Assembly: GCA_018659505.1 (NCBI GenBank)
Contig: JABJMI010000520.1
Span: forward strand, 1 to 7,425
DNA length: 7,425 nt
Direction: 5' to 3'
Source of the DNA: Planctomicrobium sp.
Lineage (GTDB): Bacteria; Planctomycetota; Planctomycetia; Planctomycetales; Planctomycetaceae
The notes beneath the pieces are model-generated. The model saw only the letters and a program-made list of their open reading frames with translations, did no database searches and was not told where the DNA came from. The position numbers and the translations under genes were made by a program. Shown in pieces: positions 1 to 5,107 of this stretch. Every line of letters starts with the position of its first letter. Within the stretch, counting starts at the first letter, position 1.

Positions 1-3
1 CAG

Positions 4-3000
4 CTAGTGTTGAATTTCGTTTCCTCGGGCAACGATACTGCCTGTGTTCCATTGTCCGGTAGGTTTCTCTGCGACACCGTTTGAGAAGACAACTCCATAA
101 ATCGTGCCCGCTCGCTGTTCGGGTTTGAGTTGTGACTTGGAAAAGTCTTTATCGATAATTTGGTATTCGAGTGCTCCCTGCCCAGGTTGGGAAAGCCCAT
201 ACGGGACACGATAATAGACACCGCTGTTGGCGTCTTTTCCGACCTTCCATTCGAAATCGAGAATGAAATTTTCATACATCTTCTCAGTACGAATGTCAGC
301 GACTTGAGGACCAGATTTTGTCAGTTCTCCGTTCCGTACCTGCCAACCGGTAATCTTCGTAGAGCCGGATTCGTAATCCCGCCAACCGGTGAGGTCGTGA
401 CCGTTGAAGAGGTTGATTTCATTTGCGTTGACAGCCGGAGAAGTCTGATTCATTACAGATTTTGAATCCAATTCGCGAATACGAATGTTTCGAAATGCAA
501 TTTCACCTGTATGCCCCTGTATGGCGATGAGACCGGAGCGGGAAGTGGCGTTGGTTCGGAGTTGAGGGAATTTCGCTTTACCAAGAGCCTGATTCCAAGA
601 AGTGGAGCCCATTTGGTACGAAACAACTTTCTGACTATTGAGCCAGTGTTCGACGTTGGAACCACTAGCGACAATACGGCTGGTGTTCCATTGACCAACC
701 GGGTTCGTGGCATCTTCTGTAGCGGGGATAACACCGTAAAGTGCTCCGGCGGAGGAATATGCACTGCGCCCATCTTTATGTTTATCATTGTCGAGAAGTT
801 GGAATTCAGTTCCTGGATAAGGTCTACTTTGACGAGCGTAATCGAGTATCTCCTGGGCGCTGCTACGATAGTAGACCCCACTGTTTCCTCCGCTAGCAAT
901 CCGCCATTCAAATTCGAGTTCGAAATTTGAGTACGATTTTTGGGTGACCGCAACACCGGCTTCGTTAGCGACGAGGAGACCATTTCTCACCTTGAATGGT
1001 CCGAGTTCTTGCCAGGCGGAAGTGTCTGTAGAATTGACAAAGAGTGGCTGCCAGGATTCTTTACTGGACTCTACCAGGTCCGAGCCGGTAGTTTGTGTCG
1101 AATTCTTCGAAGGTGATCGACTAATCTCCAATACATTCTTCCCATCACTCACAACAGTAAACGTCTCAGGATTTCGAACGATGGTATTCCCTTGTCGGAC
1201 TTCATACCCGTATTCTCCCGGTGCAATATTCAATCTGAATTCGGGACCGTCGATAATGTAATCTTTGCCGTCGAAGGTGAGAGTAATCTCGCCGTTTTTT
1301 AGCATCTCTTCATCGACGGTGACTGCTAGTGTTTCGTTGCCGCTTTTTAAGTAAATGGTGATGCCATAGAGCATCAATCCGAAGACGACGACTCCAAAAG
1401 CTATTGCCCCGATAACGGCTTTGCCGATTCCATCTTCTTTCGGAAGCAAACGACCTTTTTTGTCGAAATTGTAGTTGCGAGCTTTGTAGGGGACTTTGCT
1501 GTAGGTTTGTAAGGATTCCCAAAGCTCTTTGGCGAAGCGGTTTCCCGGTTTGATTTCCAGTAGCCGTTTGAGATTCTCCTCGATGCCGTTGAACTGTTTT
1601 CGGCGGACGCATTCACTCAGTGCCGTGAGTAACAGGTCGACTTCGTCTTGTAATTCAATCGCTTGATCGAGAAGTTCGCTGACTTCGGCAGTCCGCATGT
1701 TGCTCGGGATTTGCTGCAACAATTCGGCGGCTTGTCCGTAGTCGTGCTTCTTGATCATCTTCTTTGTTGTCGCGATGATGGCTGGTAGACTGTCACGTTT
1801 CTGCTTGGGTATTTCCTTGACACGCGGGAGTTCGGCGCGTGCCCAACTTGCGAAACCGACTGCTTCAGGGGCGGTGATCGCTGCCATGATTTCGAGCAAG
1901 CGAATCGCTTGTGCATATTGACCACGATCAACAAGCCCTTCAATCTTCTTCTTTGTCGCTTCCAGTTTGTCGATGTTTCGTTGCGTTTGTGCATCGACGA
2001 CGTCTGGATCGCTTTTCGGCGAAGAAAGGAAATCGTCCAGTTCTTCGATGACAATACCCATTGAAGCAGGTCGCTCGGCTGGTTGTTTCTCCATCATCTT
2101 GAGAGCCAAACGAGAGAGAGCTTTATCGCAATGCTGATTGATCTCTCTTGGTGGTTGTGGATCATCGCGAGTAATTTGAGCGAGAATCGATCCGAGCGAT
2201 CCGCGAAAGGGAGTTTCTCCACACAATAGTTCATAGAGAATGACGCCTAACGCATAGATATCAGTGCCGGGACCAATTTCCTCAGTGCGTCCGTTGGCTT
2301 GTTCAGGAGACATGTAAGATGGCGTCCCCATGATCGCCCCCTCTTGTGTGAGTCTCGATTGATCTTCTTGATCTACGCGACACGCAAGCCCAAAGTCAGT
2401 GATGTATGGAGTTCCGTCATTCTCAACCAGAATATTTCCCGGTTTCAAATCTCGATGAACGACTCCTTGCTCATGGGCGTGTTTCAGTGCATGGGCAATC
2501 GTTCTCACGATGGTCGCGATCCAGCGTTGATCCTTGTTCTCTTTGATCACAAGCCGAGAAAGAGGATGTCCATTGATCAAGCCCATCGTGATGAAGGGAA
2601 CACCGTCCACTTCTCCAAAATCGTGAACGGGACAAATATTGGGATGCTTGAGATGTGCCGCTGCTTGGGCTTCCCGCTTGAATCGTTCGAGGAATTCCTC
2701 TCGATCAGTGATTGAGATGGTTGGAGTCTTGAGCGCCACATCTCTTTCGAGATGAGTGTCTCGTGCAAGGAAGACCGCACCCATCGCTCCTTGTCCCAAC
2801 TGGCGAGTCAGCTTGTAGCGACCGAACATTTTCCCAACAAATTGTTTGTCGGTCTCTTTGCTTTGCCCCGGCTTAAGAGTTTCTTGTTGTGCAGAGACCT
2901 GTGAAGTCTCTTTTTTAGAGACCATCTCTTTCAGCATTGCTTCAATATCAATGTAAGAGCGAAGCTCGGCTTCAATTTCAGGATGAGATTGGCAGATGGC

Positions 3001-3078
3001 ATCCACATCGACGGCTTCTCCGTTGTCGATCCGCCGCATGTATTCCGCTAAGACATTGCCTGATTGTTTGTCGTTCAT
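4..3078 (-). CDS. Membrane-anchored Ser/Thr protein kinase with tandem DUF1080 ectodomains, last domain truncated
   Basis: Hanks-type kinase of 1024 residues. Residues 1-75 match the acidic leader common in planctomycete kinases. The kinase domain (about 87-352) is intact: Gly loop GQGAMG at 95-100, VALK Lys117, HRDLKPGN with Asp210/Lys212/Asn215, DFG at 228-230, and SPE at 257-259 in place of APE. Residues 366-525 are helical and TPR-like. One membrane span lies at about 551-577, so the following part should be extracytoplasmic. Residues 580-655 look like a PEGA-like beta segment. Two DUF1080 modules follow, at about 674-870 and 887-1024, sharing NSGVYYR (732-738, 951-957), an E-[FY]-Q-[LI]-[LI]-D motif and QWNT (796-799, 1009-1012). 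DUF1080 is described as a 3-keto-disaccharide hydrolase/LamG-like fold; binding or catalysis here is not shown. The second module stops at TAG (4-6) after His1024, where module 1 has His811-Trp812-Leu813. The start is ATG at 3076-3078, with no clear Shine-Dalgarno; the gene lies 25 bp after the sigma gene. The kinase call is secure; the exact C-terminus is not. Confidence 0.93.
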   Translation of the reverse strand: MNDKQSGNVLAEYMRRIDNGEAVDVDAICQSHPEIEAELRSYIDIEAMLKEMVSKKETSQVSAQQETLKPGQSKETDKQFVGKMFGRYKLTRQLGQGAMGAVFLARDTHLERDVALKTPTISITDREEFLERFKREAQAAAHLKHPNICPVHDFGEVDGVPFITMGLINGHPLSRLVIKENKDQRWIATIVRTIAHALKHAHEQGVVHRDLKPGNILVENDGTPYITDFGLACRVDQEDQSRLTQEGAIMGTPSYMSPEQANGRTEEIGPGTDIYALGVILYELLCGETPFRGSLGSILAQITRDDPQPPREINQHCDKALSRLALKMMEKQPAERPASMGIVIEELDDFLSSPKSDPDVVDAQTQRNIDKLEATKKKIEGLVDRGQYAQAIRLLEIMAAITAPEAVGFASWARAELPRVKEIPKQKRDSLPAIIATTKKMIKKHDYGQAAELLQQIPSNMRTAEVSELLDQAIELQDEVDLLLTALSECVRRKQFNGIEENLKRLLEIKPGNRFAKELWESLQTYSKVPYKARNYNFDKKGRLLPKEDGIGKAVIGAIAFGVVVFGLMLYGITIYLKSGNETLAVTVDEEMLKNGEITLTFDGKDYIIDGPEFRLNIAPGEYGYEVRQGNTIVRNPETFTVVSDGKNVLEISRSPSKNSTQTTGSDLVESSKESWQPLFVNSTDTSAWQELGPFKVRNGLLVANEAGVAVTQKSYSNFELEFEWRIASGGNSGVYYRSSAQEILDYARQSRPYPGTEFQLLDNDKHKDGRSAYSSAGALYGVIPATEDATNPVGQWNTSRIVASGSNVEHWLNSQKVVSYQMGSTSWNQALGKAKFPQLRTNATSRSGLIAIQGHTGEIAFRNIRIRELDSKSVMNQTSPAVNANEINLFNGHDLTGWRDYESGSTKITGWQVRNGELTKSGPQVADIRTEKMYENFILDFEWKVGKDANSGVYYRVPYGLSQPGQGALEYQIIDKDFSKSQLKPEQRAGTIYGVVFSNGVAEKPTGQWNTGSIVARGNEIQH

Positions 3079-3103
3079 TGCCGCTGGTCCCGCAAAACTA
3101 TTA

Positions 3104-3682
3104 TTATTCTTTAAGAAGTTCTTTTAACGCAGACATCCCACGAGTAATTAACTTGGCAGTCGCGCTCTCGGATTTTCCCATAGCGACTGCGATGTCTCTA
3201 ATGTGAAGCCCGTCCAGATGCCGCATGCGAACTGCTCTCGATTGCTCCTCGGGAAGCATTTCAATCGCCCGATCCAATTGTTGCTGACTTTCAGATCGAA
3301 CAGCTTTTTGGCTGGGAGAAGTAATCTTTCCCAGAGCCTGATTAAGGTTCGCACCACTCCGTTCTCTGCGCGCATCTCTTTTCTGAGCATGGTTGTTACG
3401 GACCTGATCAACCAAGGTGTTTCGCTGAATCTGCTGCAACCACCCCCAGAATTCAGCGAGAGTCGTTCCTCGAAATTGAGTGAAGAACTGCTGTGTCGCT
3501 TGCAGACAGGATTGCTGAATGATGTCCGACTCACCGACTCGACGATGGAGTTGATTCTGTAAATCATGGTGAATGTTTTCCCGAAGTTGTACTCGAAAAT
3601 GTTCGAGCAACTGCCCCAATGCTTCCGAATCGCCCTGCCGGGCTGCTTCGAATAATTGTTCATTTTCTGTTGGCGGTTCCAT
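3104..3682 (-). CDS. ECF-type RNA polymerase sigma factor (sigma-70 family, planctomycete kinase-associated type)
   Basis: A 192-residue sigma-70-like factor with only regions 2 and 4, as in extracytoplasmic-function sigmas. Residues 8-30 carry the leader typical of planctomycete ECFs (FEAARQGDSEALGQLLEHFR). Region 2 covers about 32-105, including SDIIQQSCLQA at 52-62 and the Trp-rich WGWLQQI segment near 79-85. A charged linker leads to region 4 at about 135-190, where LPEEQSRAV and IRDIAVAMGKSESATAKLITRG form the helix-turn-helix that would read a -35 element. ATG at 3682 is chosen because family similarity begins there. A GTG at 3754 would add 24 residues without sigma character. Neither start has a good Shine-Dalgarno, which is common in Planctomycetes. 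The kinase gene follows after 25 bp on the same strand, so co-transcription is likely. ECF genes next to Ser/Thr kinases are a known planctomycete theme (the ECF-STK groups). No anti-sigma gene is visible, so the kinase is the natural candidate regulator by inference. Confidence 0.9.
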   Translation of the reverse strand: MEPPTENEQLFEAARQGDSEALGQLLEHFRVQLRENIHHDLQNQLHRRVGESDIIQQSCLQATQQFFTQFRGTTLAEFWGWLQQIQRNTLVDQVRNNHAQKRDARRERSGANLNQALGKITSPSQKAVRSESQQQLDRAIEMLPEEQSRAVRMRHLDGLHIRDIAVAMGKSESATAKLITRGMSALKELLKE

Positions 3683-4038
3683 ATCAATGGCTTTGCTACA
3701 GACTAAGACGGAATTCACTTGTTGACTCGGACAAGGAATATCAGAAAAACTCACGAGTCCGATTCTGAAGCCCTCAGCTCTTTAACGCAACCTATTTGAG
3801 AATAAGCGCTTTCGTTGAGTTGAGTGAATCTCTGTCTAACTAAGATAGATAAGGATTGATTTCAGGTTTCTAGCAGAAAGCGAGATGCTTTTTCACCTTG
3901 TGCAGGTTTTTTACCCTGCCTACGATGAAATCAAAGTTTGGGCTTACTGATTCCCTGGTTTAGAAGTTTAAAAGACGTTGTTTTTGCCAATACTTGGCTT
4001 CTTCAAAGATTATTGTCGACATGTTGAAGCAAAGCTCC

Positions 4039-4060
4039 TTTGTTGCCGCTCAGCAACAAA
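4039..4060. repeat. Perfect inverted repeat / hairpin, 8-bp arms, 6-base loop
   Basis: Arms TTTGTTGC (4039-4046) and GCAACAAA (4053-4060) are exact reverse complements around a six-base spacer CGCTCA. Transcribed in either direction it would fold into an 8-bp stem. It lies about 250 bases upstream of the membrane-protein gene and about 355 upstream of the sigma start. A moderately T-rich stretch follows on the plus strand (TTCTATTGTT) but there is no continuous U tract, so a terminator call is weak. It could be an operator, part of an untranslated leader, or chance. Confidence 0.5.
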
Positions 4061-4217
4061 TTCTATTGTTACTGCTGCTGGCAAATACAGAATTCTAAAT
4101 GCCTTTCTCAAGACCAAAAGAAGTCATCAGATTCATTGGTGTCTCTGTTTCAGTCAGTAGGAGATCTACAACAGTCTGATAGTTCAAACTCTCAAAGATT
4201 TTTTTACAACCAAACTC

Positions 4218-4239
4218 AATGTAAAGCTGCCTTTACATT
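4218..4239. promoter_or_regulatory. Palindromic operator candidate overlapping a -35 box
   Basis: Arms AATGTAAAG (4218-4226) and CTTTACATT (4231-4239) are perfect 9-bp reverse complements around CTGC. The right arm contains the TTTACA that serves as -35 in the best promoter candidate for the membrane-protein/XRE operon. A dimeric repressor bound here would block that promoter. The operon encodes a Cro/CI-type DNA-binding protein, so autoregulation is the simplest hypothesis. The symmetry is seen directly; the identity of the binding protein is inference. Confidence 0.55.
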
Positions 4240-4260
4240 TTGTCGCACTCACCATACCAT
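4232..4260 (+). promoter_or_regulatory. Sigma-70-like promoter candidate for the membrane protein/XRE operon
   Basis: TTTACA (4232-4237, five of six matches to TTGACA) is separated by exactly 17 bases from TACCAT (4255-4260, four of six matches to TATAAT). Transcription would start near 4267 and give a leader of about 45 bases containing the AAGGAG ribosome site. An alternative pairing, TTGTCG (4240-4245) with TACAGA (4263-4268), also has a 17-base spacer but matches consensus less well. Planctomycete promoter consensus is poorly defined, so confidence is moderate. Confidence 0.45.
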
Positions 4261-4299
4261 GCTACAGATAAGTTTTGGTTTGAATGACTTACTTCAATC

Positions 4300-4305
4300 A
4301 AGGAG
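4300..4305 (+). promoter_or_regulatory. Shine-Dalgarno site of the membrane-protein gene
   Basis: AAGGAG lies six bases before the ATG at 4312. It is the only strong ribosome-binding site seen in the window and fixes the start of that gene. Confidence 0.8.
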
Positions 4306-4311
4306 AATACT

Positions 4312-4707
4312 ATGACTGCGTTGCAGAAGAGTGCATGGTTCAATTTGTCAATCGTTACACTGAGCCTCGTGATTGTCGCTGGGCTATACCCGTTTGTCGG
4401 CTGGGCGGCTCATGCAGGACTTGGACTGTGCGGCTTGCTTGGCTTTGACCCAATCTTCTATCGCAAACGTGGAACTGAAGTCATCTCTGACGAACGAGAA
4501 ATCATGATCCAAAAGCGTTCGACTTTGATTGGTTACTCAGTTTTTTGGGTGGTTTTTGTACTTACTGCCAGCCTCTTCTCGCCGTTTATCTACGGGCAAG
4601 AAGGAAGTGTCCCGGTCATAGTCGTTCAATTAAGCGTGTTTTATGCGGTGGTATTATTCGTGGGAGTGATGTCAATTTCCATTCTAATCCAGAACATAAA
4701 AGGTTGA
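4312..4707 (+). CDS. Small integral membrane protein paired with an XRE regulator
   Basis: A 131-residue hydrophobic protein with four probable membrane helices, at about 10-28, 30-46, 72-92 and 100-127. A polar loop at about 50-70 contains [11 protein letters not shown]. An Asp-Glu-Arg-(Glu) motif followed by a hydrophobic helix resembles small DUF2178-like membrane proteins often encoded next to a short Cro/CI-type regulator; this family assignment is from memory and tentative. ATG at 4312 is preceded by AAGGAG. The TGA at 4705-4707 is followed after five bases by the regulator ATG, so the two genes are almost certainly co-transcribed and probably translationally coupled. No enzyme motif is visible, so no biochemical role is assigned. 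A membrane partner or effector of the regulator is possible. Confidence 0.85.
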   Translation: MTALQKSAWFNLSIVTLSLVIVAGLYPFVGWAAHAGLGLCGLLGFDPIFYRKRGTEVISDEREIMIQKRSTLIGYSVFWVVFVLTASLFSPFIYGQEGSVPVIVVQLSVFYAVVLFVGVMSISILIQNIKG

Positions 4708-4712
4708 AGAAA

Positions 4713-4934
4713 ATGGCAAGTGAGGAACGAGCGAATCTCACGAATCAGATTCGAAAATATCGCTTTGGAAATAACGAAATGACGCAACAGGAACTTGCAA
4801 GTCAGGTCGGTGTGACACGGCAAACAATTATTGCTCTTGAAGCTGGGAAGTATTTTCCATCACTGCTGCTTGCATTGCGAATTTCCAGAGCATTCGCAGT
4901 TAGTGTAGAAGAGGTGTTTCAATTGGAAGAGTAG
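4713..4934 (+). CDS. XRE/Cro-CI family transcriptional regulator (short, stand-alone HTH)
   Basis: A 73-residue protein made almost entirely of one HTH_3-type domain. Helix 2 is [11 protein letters not shown] (about 24-34). The recognition helix begins [13 protein letters not shown] (35-47), followed by [13 protein letters not shown] and the family-typical ending [11 protein letters not shown]. There is no ligand-binding or multimerisation domain, as in the short YgzD-like regulators. The frame is open much further upstream (to 4545), but those residues lie in the shifted frame of the membrane-protein gene and have no HTH character, so ATG at 4713 is the real start. A purine-rich GAAGAAA precedes it. 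As second gene of the operon it probably binds its own promoter, and the palindrome at 4218-4239 is the candidate site. The fold is certain; the target is inferred. Confidence 0.93.
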   Translation: MASEERANLTNQIRKYRFGNNEMTQQELASQVGVTRQTIIALEAGKYFPSLLLALRISRAFAVSVEEVFQLEE

Positions 4935-4946
4935 GCGCTTGAATTA

Positions 4947-4974
4947 CCTGCTTGAAATATTTCTCGAAAGCAGG
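4947..4974. terminator. Stem-loop in the convergent gap, possible bidirectional terminator
   Basis: CCTGCTT (4947-4953) and AAGCAGG (4968-4974) are exact 7-bp reverse complements around a 14-base loop. The loop starts with a second small palindrome, GAAATATTTC (4954-4963). It lies 12 bases after the XRE stop and about 130 bases beyond the end of the opposing symporter gene, where a shared terminator would be expected. No T-run follows on either strand, so intrinsic termination is uncertain. Confidence 0.4.
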
Positions 4975-5107
4975 CAAGAGAGTGACGAGGCTAGCCACAA
5001 TTCTCACCTTTCCACTCTCCAGACAGAGAGCGCGTCTTTCAGAAGTCCATCTCAGTACGATGTGATCAGTTCGTCTACACGTTCGGCGTCTTTGCAAGAG
5101 TGCCTTC

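Larger units (their letters stand above)
3755..4311. other. Long divergent intergenic region without a credible gene
   Basis: About 560 bases separate the minus-strand sigma gene from the plus-strand membrane-protein gene. Short plus-strand open frames here (3978-4160 and 4040-4315) are rich in Cys, Ser and His, lack recognisable domains and have no ribosome site, so I do not call them. The region contains two perfect 22-bp inverted repeats (4039-4060 and 4218-4239), a promoter candidate (4232-4260), and weaker small repeats such as AAAGC/GCTTT at 3877-3891 and GTTGA repeated near 3814. I found no convincing sigma-70 promoter for the sigma gene on the minus strand. That gene may depend on its own product or on another ECF factor, but this is inference. 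Confidence 0.6.

Noticed and set aside
453..983. Minus-strand frame of 176 codons inside the kinase gene
   Set aside because: It overlaps the DUF1080 coding region in another frame, has no recognisable domain and low-complexity composition. It is a shadow of the kinase gene.
511..1261. Plus-strand frames at 511-930 and 944-1261 opposite the kinase gene
   Set aside because: They are antisense to well-conserved DUF1080 and linker codons and have no ribosome site or domain.
3148..3687. Long frames overlapping the sigma gene (3148-3687 minus, 3203-3562 plus)
   Set aside because: The sigma frame has clear region 2 and region 4 motifs over its full length. These are out-of-frame or antisense shadows.
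3755..3900. Minus-strand sigma-70 promoter for the sigma/kinase operon
   Set aside because: The -35/-10 pairs I tried (for example TTCACT with TTATTC) matched consensus too poorly to report as a feature.
3902..3919. GCAGG/CCTGC inverted repeat around a T-rich loop
   Set aside because: Only a 5-bp stem with an 8-base loop and no T-run after it. This is too weak to call a terminator.
3978..4315. Two overlapping plus-strand frames (3978-4160, 4040-4315) in the intergenic gap
   Set aside because: Their composition is unlike protein, neither has a Shine-Dalgarno, the longer one runs through the palindrome, promoter and ribosome site of the next gene, and no domain is recognisable.
4545..4712. 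Upstream extension of the XRE regulator
   Set aside because: It lies in a shifted frame within the membrane-protein gene. The HTH protein starts naturally at ATG 4713, in line with the family length.
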